Below, piece after piece: positions 36,490-46,611 of a stretch of DNA of 64,000 nt. Under the pieces are notes generated by a model, which was not told the origin of the DNA, did not search any database, and saw nothing but the letters and a program-made list of their open reading frames with translations. The position numbers were made by a program, and so were the translations under genes. The stretch covers positions 868,001-932,000 of the forward strand of contig WGLP01000002.1 of assembly GCA_016125505.1 (NCBI GenBank). The letters are read 5' to 3'. How positions within the stretch are numbered: the stretch's first letter is position 1; each line of letters starts with the position of its first letter. The stretch is from Gammaproteobacteria bacterium. Lineage in GTDB: Bacteria; Pseudomonadota; Gammaproteobacteria; UBA6429; Thiohalophilaceae.

Positions 36490-38124
36490 TTGAATGCAGA
36501 ACCCAAAAAAACACGGTTGCTGCTTGTTGAAGATAATCCAGGGGATATCCGTTTAATCGAAGAATTACTCAGCGATTTCGAATTTGAGTTATCGATTGAA
36601 TGTACGTTGTCAGACACGCTTTCACGGCTTGGGAACGAGAGTGTGGATGCCGTATTACTGGATCTTAATCTTCCCGACAGCACGGGCCTGAATACAGTGC
36701 GGGCGCTGGTGAGCGCCTTTCCGTTAACACCCGTGATTATCCTGACTGCGCTGGACAGCGAAGAGCACGGGCTGACCGCAATCAAGGCCGGTGCCCAGGA
36801 CTACATTCCCAAATCCGAAATGAGCCGTAGTGTGCTCAAACGGGCATTGCGCTACGGACAGCAGCGCATGGCACTGCAGCATAATTTCCGCAAACTGCTG
36901 GAACACAACCTTGACCCGACGTTTGTCGTGAGCCAGGAGGGCGATTTGTATTATGAAAATCAGACGGCCAGGCGCGTGCTGGGCGATGATTATCTGAGGC
37001 ATTTCACCAATACGTTTTTTCGAAGATACGATATCAATTCACCTTCCCATGTTGAAATTGAAATAAAGCAGCCGGACCAGGAGCCGCGTATTTTTTCGAT
37101 GCATACCTCGCCGGTGAACTGGGGCAATGAAGACAATACCTGCGTGGTCAGCCTGCACGACATGACAGAAACCCGGCGGGTACAGGAATATCTGGAGGAA
37201 TCGAACAAGGCCTTGCAAACGCTGGTCACCGCGAATGCGGATACCTTGCGCTTGAGTACTAAAATCCTGGAAACCATGGCGGAAGCGGTCATCGTGACGG
37301 ATGCCGGAAAAAGGATTACCGCAGTCAACCCGGCATTTACACGCATGACCGGTTATGACGTGTCTGAAGTTCTGGGCAATACGCTGGAGATGCTTCACTC
37401 CGGCCTGCAGGGGGCGCACTTTTACGACGTCATGCTGCAAGAATTAGAGGCGCACGGGTATTACGAAGGAGAAGTCTGGCACCAGCACAAAGATGGTCAT
37501 GTCTATTGCGTCCAGGAATCGGTTAACCCCATCTTCAATCATCATGATGATGAAGTCAGTCACTACATTTCCATTCTAAGAGATGTCACTTCGCGTGTTG
37601 AACGTGAAAAACACATCCTCAATCAGGCCCTGCATGATTCTCTCACCGGCTTGGCCAATCGTATATTGCTCAATGAAGGCCTGCAGCAAAATATTCTGTT
37701 GGCAGCCCGCAAGGGATACAAGCTTGGCATATTGTTTATTGATATTGATAACTTCAAGTTAATCAATGATGCGCTGGGACATGCCTTGGGCGATTCACTC
37801 TTGTGCGAGATCGCCTCACGCATGCGCAGCTGTGCCCGTGCCTGTGACCTGGTGGCAAGATTGGGCGGCGATGAGTTTGTCATTGTCTTAACTGACGTGA
37901 CCGGGATCGAAAGCGTTGAATCGGCGGCAGGACATATCATTGCCGAGTTAAGTCAACCCTATATGCTGAACGATACCAGAGTGGATATTTCAATTAGTAT
38001 CGGCATTAGCCTCTGGCCTGACCATGGCGCCGAAATCGACGAATTGCTCAATCGCGCGGACCTCGCCATGTATGAAGTGAAGCGCAACGGCAAAGGAGAC
38101 TGGCGGTTGGCTAATAATGGATGA
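36490..38124 (+). CDS. Response regulator with two PAS domains and a diguanylate cyclase (REC-PAS-PAS-GGDEF)
   Basis: A 544-residue signalling protein. The receiver domain (about 9-125) has the acidic pair VEDN, phospho-acceptor Asp58 (VLLDLNLP) and a lysine in YIPKSE. A poorly conserved PAS-like segment (about 140-235) is followed by a clear PAS with PAC (ILETMAEAVIVTDAGKRITAVNP to ISILRDVTSR). The GGDEF domain (about 380-540) has an intact LGGDEF active site and the inhibitory I-site RACD five residues before it, so it should make c-di-GMP under feedback control. Starts with TTG at 36490, with AGGA at 36479-36482. First gene of a four-gene cluster with its likely kinase next. Confidence 0.88.
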   Translation: MNAEPKKTRLLLVEDNPGDIRLIEELLSDFEFELSIECTLSDTLSRLGNESVDAVLLDLNLPDSTGLNTVRALVSAFPLTPVIILTALDSEEHGLTAIKAGAQDYIPKSEMSRSVLKRALRYGQQRMALQHNFRKLLEHNLDPTFVVSQEGDLYYENQTARRVLGDDYLRHFTNTFFRRYDINSPSHVEIEIKQPDQEPRIFSMHTSPVNWGNEDNTCVVSLHDMTETRRVQEYLEESNKALQTLVTANADTLRLSTKILETMAEAVIVTDAGKRITAVNPAFTRMTGYDVSEVLGNTLEMLHSGLQGAHFYDVMLQELEAHGYYEGEVWHQHKDGHVYCVQESVNPIFNHHDDEVSHYISILRDVTSRVEREKHILNQALHDSLTGLANRILLNEGLQQNILLAARKGYKLGILFIDIDNFKLINDALGHALGDSLLCEIASRMRSCARACDLVARLGGDEFVIVLTDVTGIESVESAAGHIIAELSQPYMLNDTRVDISISIGISLWPDHGAEIDELLNRADLAMYEVKRNGKGDWRLANNG

Positions 38125-38173
38125 ACTTTGTGTCATGGATGATTAAAACGATAATCTTGTAGAGGAAAATGCG

Positions 38174-40666
38174 TTGGTCGAAGGATTAAAAAAACGATTC
38201 GAAAAACTCTCATTGAGTGTGCGTATCAGCCTTGCCGTCATTTTGATCGTGGCGGTGGTAACGCTGCTGGTTTCATACGTGCTTAATCAATATGAGGAGA
38301 AGAATCAACTTTCGGAACTGGTTTCACGCGAGCATTTGCACCTGGAGCTGAATAGTGATCGACTGCAACAGACAATAGACGAGGTGCGGCGAGATGTGAT
38401 TTTCCTGTCACAGACACCGCCGGTGCAGGGGATTATCCGCGCAAGCAGGAATAACGGCTACGACAAACTGGACCCTATCAGCCTGAGCACCTGGCGGGCC
38501 AGGTTACAGAAGATCTTCGTGGAATTCGCAAAGGCGCGCCCAAACTATTTTCAGATACGTTATGTGGGTGTGGCAGACCACGGCAGAGAACTGGTCAGGG
38601 TTGAAGACAATCAGGGTCAAGTGTCGATAACACCGGAAGACAAACTTCAGGAGAAGGCGGGCAGGGCTTATTTTGAGGATGCCATAAAATTAAAACCCGG
38701 AGAAGTTTATCTGTCCCGTATCAATCTCAACCGGGAGTGGGGGAAGATCCAGGTTCCGCATATCCGGACTTTGCGTGGAGCCACGCCGGTGTTCACGCCG
38801 GAAGGTGAGCTGTTTGGGATAATTGTGGTCAATTACGATTTGGGCGGGATGCTCGATGCTGTCGCAGAAAATGCAGGCAGCGATGTTGCAACTTACCTGG
38901 TGAACAACGGCGGGGATTTTCTGATTCATCCGGATCGTGCCCGCACCTTTGGTTTTGACCTCGGGCATCGTTATCGCTGGCAAGATGAATTTCCCGAAGT
39001 GGCATTGCAGGTCGCAGCTCAGTACCAGAATTCCAGGAAAATTGAGCCGTTCACCTCGTCACAGGGAAATATATATGTCTTTGCCAAACGCGTTGCGTTC
39101 GACCCGCGCGATTCCAACCGATTGTTGACTCTGGCATACGTGATTCCTCAGTCAAGCATCCATGAGCGCATTGCGGCAGTGAGTAATCCCGCCATCGCAA
39201 GCGTGTTTTTTATCGCTCTGCTCATAGCGCTGATGTTGGGATATGTCATACACCGCAGTTTCCGGCCGCTGCGTAAATTGACGAAAGTCGCCAATGCCAT
39301 CGGCGACGGTCAATACGAAATTCAGTTGCCTCATGTCGAAGGAGGCGAAGTGGGCACCCTGGTACGCGCGTTTCGCGAAATGGCAGCCAGTATTCAAAGC
39401 AGAGAAGCGAGTCTGCAGGAGCTTAACCTGAAGCTCAACACCAGTGAGAAACAGGCCAATCTGATTATCGATACCGCGCCAGAGGCCATTATCCTGGTTG
39501 ATATGTCTGGCAATATTTTCAGAGTCAATGAGCATACCTTGAAGGTTTTCGGATATTTGGAACAGGAACTGATCGGTAAGCCTGTGGAAATGCTTATCCC
39601 CGAACGCTTTCGCCACGAGCACGTTCAGTTCCGGCAGGTTTATAACAGCAATCCCATGCATCGCAGGATGGGGGGCGGGCTGGAGCTATATGCTGTCTGC
39701 AAGGACGGCAGCGAACTGGCGGTCGAGGTCGGGCTGAGTTATATGCAGTTTGACAAGGAACGTTATGTTATTGCCGCGATTTCGGATATTACACAGCGTA
39801 AGCAGGCTGAGAAAGCCCTGCAAAAACTCAATGTAGAACTGGAACAGCGCGTAAACGAACGCACCAAGCAACTGCTCGTTTCAAATAAAGAGCTGGAACA
39901 CTTCGCCTATATCGCATCGCATGACCTGCAGGAGCCTTTGCGCATGGTGGCGAGTTATCTGCAACTGGTGGAGAAGCGCTATAAATCGCAACTGGATGCG
40001 ACGGCCGGGGAGTTTATCGAATTTGCCGTGGATGGCGCGAACAGGATGAAGCAGCTCATTGATGGACTATTGCAGTATTCGCGGATCCAGACCCGCGCAA
40101 GAGATTTTGAGACAGTGGATATGGAGGATGTTCTGGCAACGGTGCTAACGGATTTACAAATAAAGATCACTGAACGTTCGGCTGTTGTAACCCATGAGCC
40201 GTTGCCGCAAGTGCTGGGTGATAAATCGCAATTACAACGCCTGTTGCTAAATTTAATAAATAATGCCATCAAATACTGCACTAATGATATCCCCAAGATT
40301 CATGTTGCATTTGAAGATCTGTCACAAACAACGCGTGATCTACCGGACGATGTACCTGCAAGTGGTTGGTTGTTCAGCGTTGGCGATAACGGTATCGGAA
40401 TTGAGCCTCAGTATTATGAGCGTATTTTCCAGTTGTTTCAGCGTTTGCATACCCGGCAGGAATTTCCCGGGACCGGGCTGGGGCTGGCTCTTTGCAAGCG
40501 GATTGTCGAACGTCACGGCGGCCATATCTGGGTGGAGTCACAACCCGGAAAGGGGTCTATATTTTATTTTGTACTGAAAAAGGCATCAGCAGATGTCGTT
40601 GCGCCCGAAGGAATGGATAGTACCGGGGAGTCGCCTGATCTCGTGGTGACGCGGGTAAATGAGTAA
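38174..40666 (+). CDS. Membrane sensor histidine kinase (dCache-HAMP-PAS-HisKA-HATPase)
   Basis: An 830-residue kinase. A first membrane segment (ISLAVILIVAVVTLLVSYVL) and a second (near residues 336-356, FFIALLIALMLGYVI) bracket a periplasmic double-Cache sensor of about 300 residues with GVYLSRINLNRE-like ligand-pocket features (GEVYLSRINLNREW). A HAMP domain, a PAS domain (LIIDTAPEAIILVDMSGNIFRV) and a coiled coil (LEQRVNERTKQLLVSNKELEH) lead to HisKA with His583 in ASHDLQEPLRMV, the form usual in phytochrome-like kinases. The ATPase shows NNAIKYC, GDNGIGI and GTGLGLALCKRIVERHGG. TTG start at 38174 with AGAGGA 7 bases upstream. Ligand unknown. Overlaps the next gene by 8 bases. Confidence 0.88.
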   Translation: MVEGLKKRFEKLSLSVRISLAVILIVAVVTLLVSYVLNQYEEKNQLSELVSREHLHLELNSDRLQQTIDEVRRDVIFLSQTPPVQGIIRASRNNGYDKLDPISLSTWRARLQKIFVEFAKARPNYFQIRYVGVADHGRELVRVEDNQGQVSITPEDKLQEKAGRAYFEDAIKLKPGEVYLSRINLNREWGKIQVPHIRTLRGATPVFTPEGELFGIIVVNYDLGGMLDAVAENAGSDVATYLVNNGGDFLIHPDRARTFGFDLGHRYRWQDEFPEVALQVAAQYQNSRKIEPFTSSQGNIYVFAKRVAFDPRDSNRLLTLAYVIPQSSIHERIAAVSNPAIASVFFIALLIALMLGYVIHRSFRPLRKLTKVANAIGDGQYEIQLPHVEGGEVGTLVRAFREMAASIQSREASLQELNLKLNTSEKQANLIIDTAPEAIILVDMSGNIFRVNEHTLKVFGYLEQELIGKPVEMLIPERFRHEHVQFRQVYNSNPMHRRMGGGLELYAVCKDGSELAVEVGLSYMQFDKERYVIAAISDITQRKQAEKALQKLNVELEQRVNERTKQLLVSNKELEHFAYIASHDLQEPLRMVASYLQLVEKRYKSQLDATAGEFIEFAVDGANRMKQLIDGLLQYSRIQTRARDFETVDMEDVLATVLTDLQIKITERSAVVTHEPLPQVLGDKSQLQRLLLNLINNAIKYCTNDIPKIHVAFEDLSQTTRDLPDDVPASGWLFSVGDNGIGIEPQYYERIFQLFQRLHTRQEFPGTGLGLALCKRIVERHGGHIWVESQPGKGSIFYFVLKKASADVVAPEGMDSTGESPDLVVTRVNE

Positions 40667-43448
40667 AGGTAAATATATGACGTTGATGAAAGGTGATATG
40701 CCGCAGATTGCTTCCGCTCAGGTCGAGACTGAGTATGGAGTCCAATTGCGGCGTGTCTTGCTGGTCGAAGATAACCCGGGTGATGCGCGTCTGGTCCGTG
40801 AAGTATTACTTACCGAAACCGCCGGTGTTGAATTGGAAATCGCCTCCAACCTGGCAACGGCGATCGAGCTACTTACGCAACGGCCTGTCGATGTGGTCCT
40901 CCTGGATTTGCATCTGCCGGATTCCGCAGGGCTGGATACTTTGCGCAAGATCTTGAGCGCGGCGCCTGGCACGGCCACTGTCGTGCTCACCGGTCTCGAC
41001 GATGAAGATGTGGGAGATCAGGCAGTCAAACTGGGTGCACAGTCCTTCCTGATCAAAGGCCAGTTTGATGGGCAATTGCTGGTGCGTATCCTGCGCCATG
41101 CCAGAGAGCGGCAACGCCTGATTTCACAACTGGTGACCGAGATATCGCTGCGCTGCGAATTACAACAGGCGCTTGAGGTCAGTAATAAGGACCTGGAGAA
41201 ACGTATTGCGCAACGCACGGCTGAATTGCGTAAATCGAATCGTGCCTTGTCCATGCTGAGTCAGGGTAATCGCGCGATGTTGCATGCCAGGACTGAGAAT
41301 CAGCTGTTGCATGACATTTGCCGCTTGATCGTGGGGCAGGGGGCTTATCCCATGGCATGGATAGGGAGTGTCAATGCCGAGCATCACCGGCTCGAGGACC
41401 TGGCGGCTTATGCCTGCGAAGATGATGCCTGCCTTAAAACCCTGCGGGAAAATTGGGTCGCAAATGTAGATGATAAAGATCCCATTGGTGAAGTCCTGAA
41501 CACAGGAAAACATGTTGTATATCGGCAGCTTGGCCAGAACAGCACAGATAAACACTGGGCGTTCTTAAACGGCAACTACGATTTTACCGGGATGATTCTG
41601 ATTCCACTCACCGTGCAGAAAGATATCATTGGCACCCTGGTGATTTATTCGCGGTTACCTTATGCCTTCGACGATCATGAGGTTGAGTTGCTTCTGGAAA
41701 TGGCGGCAGATTTGTCGTTTGGCATTAATGCCTTGCGTACGTCAGTTGCTCGCGAAAAAGAACGTACAGAGTTGATCAAGTTTTCCACCGCGCTGAAACA
41801 GGCGGACGATATTGTCATTATCACCGATAAGGACGGCATGATCGATTATGTCAACCCGGCCTTTGAAAGGGCTTCCGGCTTCACTGAAGAAGAGGCGCGG
41901 GGTCACACGCCGGGTTCGTTAGTCATGGCGAACAAGGATACCAGAGGTAACTATTCGGAGATGTGGCAGTCGTTGGAACGCGGCGAACCCTATCGCGGCA
42001 CCTTCATTAATAACCGCAAGGATGGCAGCGTCTATTACGAACAAAAAACCATTACGCCTATCAAAGACGATCAGGGGACTATTCAATACTATCTTTCCAC
42101 CGGAAAAGATATCACCGACGATTTGCAACTGCAGGAGCGTCTGCGTAACGTATTGAACTTCGATGCGCTTACCGGGTTGCTAAATCGAAGTTTATTTCTG
42201 GACAGACTGAATCAGGTCCATGAACAGGCGCAATGGGAGCAACGCCAGTTTGCGATTATCGTAGTCAATATTGATCGTTTCAAAATTATTAACTCCAGCC
42301 TTGGGCACAAGGCGGGTGACGAGGTCCTGCAATTTATCGCGCAGCGGCTGAAAGAGCATTTCCGGCCGATCGATGTCGTCGCCCGGCTGGTCGGAAATAC
42401 CTTTGCCATTATCCTGAGCGACCAGGCGGATATCGAACACATTATCGAAAACGCCCGTAATCTGCTGGCGCTCATCTCAAGGCTGGGCTATGTCGAGGAC
42501 AGAGAGATCGCCGTCAGTGCCTGTATCGGGGTCGCGGTTGCGACGCATGAGATCAGTGATCCGACCGAGTTGCTGAAAAATGCCGAAGCGGCCATGTATG
42601 AAGCGAAACAACGCGGTCCGAATCAGATTGAATTTTATAACAAGGCCATTAATGAGTATTCTGTGAATACCCTGGCCATGGAGATTGCGCTGCGGCATGC
42701 ACTCGAGCGCAAGGAATTTGTTTTGTACTACCAGCCTAAGGTTGAACTCGTCACGGGCAGGGTTATCGGTGTGGAAGCGTTGATTCGTTGGCAGCATCCG
42801 GAACATGGCCTGGTTTCACCGCTGACGTTTATCCCCCTGTTGGAGCAAACCGGCTTGATAGTCCCGGTTGGGCAGTGGGTGCTGGAAGAGGCGTGCAGGC
42901 AGTTACGCGAATGGGATGACGCGGGTATGGCCCATTTGCAAATGGGATTAAATTTATCCCCCCGGCAATTTTTGCATGACGGCTTGATCGAGGATTTTAC
43001 CTCGTTCTTCGAGACGCACGGACTCGAATCTATAGCGGGACGGCTCGAGCTTGAAATTACCGAGAGTTCCTTTATGCAGGACTTCGAACATGGCGTCATG
43101 ATTCTGCAAAAGCTCAGGAATCTCGGATTGAAAATTGCTATCGACGATTTCGGGACAGGATATTCGTCGTTGAGTTATCTCTCGCGGCTGCCAGTGGATG
43201 TGTTGAAAATCGACCGCGCGTTTATCAAGAATTATCCGGAGTCAGCGGATGATATAGAAATCGTGCGGGCGATCATTGCCCTCTCAAAGAGTCTGAATCT
43301 GCCAGTGGTAGCGGAAGGTGTTGAGAACGAGGCCCAGCGTGATTTTCTGTTGCAACAAGGCTGCGATTTGGCCCAGGGATATTTATACAGCGCGCCGCAA
43401 CCCGCGGATAAATTATTGCACTATTTGCGCAGCGTGGATCACAACTAA
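40659..43448 (+). CDS. Response regulator with GAF, PAS, degenerate GGDEF and active-type EAL
   Basis: A 929-residue protein with a receiver (about 30-150, Asp83 in VVLLDLHLP), a coiled coil, a GAF domain (about 205-365), a PAS domain (about 375-490), a GGDEF domain whose active site reads VGNTF and so cannot make c-di-GMP, and an EAL domain (about 670-925). The EAL domain keeps EALIRW, LEITESS, DDFGTGYSSLSYL and EGVEN, so c-di-GMP hydrolysis is expected. The dead GGDEF may bind GTP as an allosteric site, as in related phosphodiesterases. Alternative ATGs at 40677 and 40686 are possible. Its activity opposes the cyclase two genes upstream. Confidence 0.88.
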   Translation: MSKGKYMTLMKGDMPQIASAQVETEYGVQLRRVLLVEDNPGDARLVREVLLTETAGVELEIASNLATAIELLTQRPVDVVLLDLHLPDSAGLDTLRKILSAAPGTATVVLTGLDDEDVGDQAVKLGAQSFLIKGQFDGQLLVRILRHARERQRLISQLVTEISLRCELQQALEVSNKDLEKRIAQRTAELRKSNRALSMLSQGNRAMLHARTENQLLHDICRLIVGQGAYPMAWIGSVNAEHHRLEDLAAYACEDDACLKTLRENWVANVDDKDPIGEVLNTGKHVVYRQLGQNSTDKHWAFLNGNYDFTGMILIPLTVQKDIIGTLVIYSRLPYAFDDHEVELLLEMAADLSFGINALRTSVAREKERTELIKFSTALKQADDIVIITDKDGMIDYVNPAFERASGFTEEEARGHTPGSLVMANKDTRGNYSEMWQSLERGEPYRGTFINNRKDGSVYYEQKTITPIKDDQGTIQYYLSTGKDITDDLQLQERLRNVLNFDALTGLLNRSLFLDRLNQVHEQAQWEQRQFAIIVVNIDRFKIINSSLGHKAGDEVLQFIAQRLKEHFRPIDVVARLVGNTFAIILSDQADIEHIIENARNLLALISRLGYVEDREIAVSACIGVAVATHEISDPTELLKNAEAAMYEAKQRGPNQIEFYNKAINEYSVNTLAMEIALRHALERKEFVLYYQPKVELVTGRVIGVEALIRWQHPEHGLVSPLTFIPLLEQTGLIVPVGQWVLEEACRQLREWDDAGMAHLQMGLNLSPRQFLHDGLIEDFTSFFETHGLESIAGRLELEITESSFMQDFEHGVMILQKLRNLGLKIAIDDFGTGYSSLSYLSRLPVDVLKIDRAFIKNYPESADDIEIVRAIIALSKSLNLPVVAEGVENEAQRDFLLQQGCDLAQGYLYSAPQPADKLLHYLRSVDHN

Positions 43449-43463
43449 GAAAGGGAGACGTAG

Positions 43464-43928
43464 ATGAACGCCGAGACCGGTTGGATCGATATCTTGTTGG
43501 TGGAAGACAATCCGGGAGATGTGCGCCTGACGCAAGAGGCCTTGCTTGAGGGCAAACTTAAAAACAGATTGTATGTAGCGAAAGATGGTGTGGAGGCAAT
43601 TGAGTTTTTACGGCGGGAAGGAAATTTTCAGGATGCAGTAACGCCGGACCTGATCCTGCTGGACCTGAATCTCCCGCGCAAGGATGGTCGTCAGGTATTA
43701 CAGGAAATCAAGGCGGATCCGGTCTTGCGCGTCATTCCGGTGGTGGTGCTGACAACGTCCGAGGCCGAGGAGGACATCCTCAAAAGCTATGACTTGCATG
43801 CCAATTGCTATATCACCAAGCCTGTCGATCTCGATCGATTCCTGAAGATAGTCCAGATGATCGAAAACTTCTGGCTGTCTGTTGTCAAATTGCCCAATCA
43901 CGATGAAGTCAAGCCGGGCCGCTGCTAG
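43464..43928 (+). CDS. Single-domain response regulator (Rcp1-type)
   Basis: A 154-residue receiver with no output domain. [18 protein letters not shown] gives the acidic pocket, [13 protein letters not shown] the phospho-acceptor Asp67, VVLTTS the switch threonine, and CYITKPVDL the lysine. The longer insert before the aspartate ([14 protein letters not shown]) is typical of Rcp1-like receivers that pair with phytochrome-type kinases such as the one encoded at 38174. It may be a phosphate sink or link to other outputs. AAGGGAG precedes the ATG. Confidence 0.88.
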   Translation: MNAETGWIDILLVEDNPGDVRLTQEALLEGKLKNRLYVAKDGVEAIEFLRREGNFQDAVTPDLILLDLNLPRKDGRQVLQEIKADPVLRVIPVVVLTTSEAEEDILKSYDLHANCYITKPVDLDRFLKIVQMIENFWLSVVKLPNHDEVKPGRC

Positions 43929-44049
43929 AGCGACATCCTGAGGGTAATCATCCCCAATCCGTAAATATGAAATTTATTTTATATTTCAACAGGTTACTTA
44001 TTTATGGGGCAGGTTGTCGCGTGTTTATGGCGTCTTGCGTAAGAATAGA

Positions 44050-44136
44050 TGGTGCCGAGGAGAGGACTTGAACCTCCACTGGGTTGCCCCAACCAGCACC
44101 TGAAGCTGGCGTGTCTACCAATTTCACCACCTCGGC
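44050..44136 (-). tRNA. tRNA-Leu (anticodon CAG)
   Basis: Read on the minus strand from 44136: acceptor GCCGAGG, D-arm with AAATTGGTAGAC, anticodon stem-loop CCAGC-TTCAGGT-GCTGG (anticodon CAG), a long class II variable arm (TTGGGGCAACCCA), and T-arm GGTTCAAGTCC. The acceptor stem pairs fully, the discriminator is A, and the CCA end is encoded (44050-44052). It is the only tRNA in the window and lies alone in a 319-base gap between the receiver gene and rnr. Confidence 0.97.
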
Positions 44137-44174
44137 AACGACCCGCTGGACGGCGGGTGCGAGTAAGGGTGCGA

Positions 44175-44204
44175 ACTTTACCGGCAACCGGCGCAGCTTG
44201 TCAA
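44175..44204 (-). promoter_or_regulatory. promoter of tRNA-Leu
   Basis: On the minus strand TTGACA (44204-44199, perfect -35) is followed after 18 bases by TAAAGT (44180-44175). It lies 38 bases upstream of the mature tRNA 5' end. Confidence 0.75.
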
Positions 44205-44247
44205 TTTTGATCTCGACCTTGGGGTGGCTCTGTTAAGATACGTCCCC

Positions 44248-46608
44248 ATGAGCAAACACAGCAAAGACCCCTTCGCCGAGCGCGAGGCAAAAAAGTACGA
44301 CAATCCCATCGCCAGTCGTGAATTCATTCTCAGTCTCCTGGAACAAACCGGTATCCCCATGCGCCTGGAAGAGATCGCCCGGGCCCTGCAGATCCAGGAC
44401 GAGGAGCAACAATCGGCCCTGCACCGGCGCCTGCGCGCCATGGAGCGGGACGGTCAGATACTCTTTAATCGGCGACGCCAGTATTGCCTGGCGAGCAAGA
44501 TCGACCTGATCAGCGGGCGGGTGATTGCCCATCCCAACGGCTTCGGCTTCCTGGTACCGGACAAGGGCGGGGATGACCTGTTTTTGCCGGCGTCGGAGAT
44601 GCGGGTGTTGATGCACGGTGACCGCGCGGCGGTGCGTGAAATCGGGCAGGACCGGCGTGGCCGGCGCGAGGCCGTGGTGGTGGAGGTCCTCGAACGTGCC
44701 GTCCACCGCGTGGTGGGGCGCCTGTTCATTGAGGCCGGGGTGGGTTTTGTCATCGCCGATAACAAACGCATTACCCACGATGTCTTGATCCCGCGTGAAG
44801 ATTTCTACGGAGCGCACCATGGCCAGATGGTGACGGTGGAGATCCGGGAGTTTCCCACGCGCAATCGCCAGGCTATTGGCCGGGTCATCGAGATCCTGGG
44901 CGACCATATGGCCCCGGGCATGGAGATCGACATCGCCATTCGCAATTACGACCTGCCCCAGGTCTGGTCGGATGCGGTGGAGACGGAGATCCGGAATTAT
45001 CGCGAGGTCGTACAGGACCAGGACAAGCGCGGACGCGAAGACCTGACTCAATTACCCTTGGTGACCATCGATGGCGAGGATGCGCGCGACTTTGACGACG
45101 CCGTGTATTGCGAACGCAAGGGCAAGGGATTCCGGCTGATCGTGGCGATCGCCGACGTCTCGCACTACGTCAAGCCCGGGACGGCCCTGGACGCCGAGGC
45201 GCGTCACCGTGGTAATTCGGTGTATTTCCCCGAGCGTGTGATTCCGATGCTGCCGGAGATCCTCTCCAACGGTTTGTGTTCGCTGAATCCGCAGATAGAT
45301 CGCCTGTGCATGGCCTGTGAGATGGACATCAATGCCAGCGGCGTGTTGAAAAAGTATCGATTCTTTCCCGCCGTGATGCATTCCCATGCGCGGCTCACCT
45401 ATACCAAGGTGGCGGCCATGCTGGTGGATCAGGATACGGCCCTGCGCCAGCAGTATCAGGAACTGGTCCCGCACCTGGAAGACCTCTATGCGCTGTTTCA
45501 GGTCCTATTGGCCGCGCGCAACAAGCGCGGCGCCATCGATTTCGAAAGCGCCGAGACACGCATCGTGTTTGGCGAAGACCGCAAGATCGAGCGCATTATC
45601 CCCGTGGTGCGAAACGATGCGCATCGTCTCATCGAAGAGTGCATGCTGATGGCGAATGTCGCCGCCGCGGATTTTTTACAGAGCCATGAGATCCCTGCCT
45701 TGTACCGCAACCACGAACCCCCCGGGCAGGAAAAGCTTACCGACCTGCGCGAGTTTCTCGGGGAGCTGGGACTGAACCTGGGGGGAGGCGATGAACCTGA
45801 ACCCAAGCACTATGCCAAGCTGCTGGAACAGGTAAAGGGACGACTCGATGCCCACTTGATCCAGACCGTGATGTTACGCAGCCTGCGTCAGGCCATGTAC
45901 GGTGCGGAAAATCATGGGCACTTTGGTCTGGCCTTCGATGCGTATGCGCATTTTACCTCACCCATCCGGCGTTACCCGGATTTGCTGGTGCATCGCGCCA
46001 TTCGCTATCTGCTGAGCAAGAAAAAGCTTAGCGACTTTAGCTATAGCCACGTCGACATGGAGAGTCTGGGTGACCACTGTTCCATGACCGAGCGTCGTGC
46101 CGATGAGGCTACCCGCGATGCCACCGATTGGCTCAAGTGCGAATATATGCAGGATAAGCTCGGTAGCGAATTCGACGGGATCATTACCTCGGTGACCAAC
46201 TTCGGTATCTTCGTGGAACTTACCGAGGTTTACGTCGAAGGCCTGGTGCATGTGACCGCCTTGCGTCAGGATTACTATCATTACGACCCCGTGCGTCATC
46301 GCATGATTGGCGAACGTACTAACAAGGTTTATCGCCTGGGCGATCTGGTGCGTGTGGTCGTCGCACGCGTGGACCTGGACGACCGCAAGATTGATTTCGA
46401 GCTTACGGATAAGCAACCGGAATCGGGTGCTGTCAGACCGAGCGGCAGAAGCCGGAAGACGAAAGCCGGAAAGACAAAGTCGGTGCCAGACAAGGCTGAC
46501 AAGCAAGCCCGGAACAAATCCGGGAGCAAGCGCGATCGCAAGGCCCGTCAACACGGCGGTAAGAAGCAAGGCACACCGCGCAGTCGCAAAAAGAAACCAC
46601 GTCGTTAG
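44248..46608 (+). CDS. rnr: Ribonuclease R
   Basis: A 786-residue 3'-5' exoribonuclease that degrades structured RNA and takes part in trans-translation. Order of domains: N-terminal winged helix (ASREFILSLLEQTGIPMRLEEIA), two cold-shock domains (HPNGFGFLVPDKGGDDLFLP), the RNB catalytic domain (about 250-590) with the aspartates in TIDGEDARDFDDAVY and FTSPIRRYPDLLVHRAI, the S1 domain (FDGIITSVTNFGIFVEL), and a lysine/arginine-rich tail of about 65 residues. ATG at 44248 is preferred to an upstream GTG. Followed 3 bases later by rlmB. Confidence 0.96.
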   Translation: MSKHSKDPFAEREAKKYDNPIASREFILSLLEQTGIPMRLEEIARALQIQDEEQQSALHRRLRAMERDGQILFNRRRQYCLASKIDLISGRVIAHPNGFGFLVPDKGGDDLFLPASEMRVLMHGDRAAVREIGQDRRGRREAVVVEVLERAVHRVVGRLFIEAGVGFVIADNKRITHDVLIPREDFYGAHHGQMVTVEIREFPTRNRQAIGRVIEILGDHMAPGMEIDIAIRNYDLPQVWSDAVETEIRNYREVVQDQDKRGREDLTQLPLVTIDGEDARDFDDAVYCERKGKGFRLIVAIADVSHYVKPGTALDAEARHRGNSVYFPERVIPMLPEILSNGLCSLNPQIDRLCMACEMDINASGVLKKYRFFPAVMHSHARLTYTKVAAMLVDQDTALRQQYQELVPHLEDLYALFQVLLAARNKRGAIDFESAETRIVFGEDRKIERIIPVVRNDAHRLIEECMLMANVAAADFLQSHEIPALYRNHEPPGQEKLTDLREFLGELGLNLGGGDEPEPKHYAKLLEQVKGRLDAHLIQTVMLRSLRQAMYGAENHGHFGLAFDAYAHFTSPIRRYPDLLVHRAIRYLLSKKKLSDFSYSHVDMESLGDHCSMTERRADEATRDATDWLKCEYMQDKLGSEFDGIITSVTNFGIFVELTEVYVEGLVHVTALRQDYYHYDPVRHRMIGERTNKVYRLGDLVRVVVARVDLDDRKIDFELTDKQPESGAVRPSGRSRKTKAGKTKSVPDKADKQARNKSGSKRDRKARQHGGKKQGTPRSRKKKPRR

Positions 46609-46611
46609 GCC

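Noticed and set aside
44050..44136. tRNA-Leu as an integration site of a mobile element
   Set aside because: No integrase gene, no repeated tRNA 3' end and no change in gene type on either side.
44233..45051. A 272-codon open frame on the minus strand inside rnr
   Set aside because: It lies wholly antisense to a clear RNase R, its translation has no family features and is His/Asp-rich as expected from the complement of a well-used frame.
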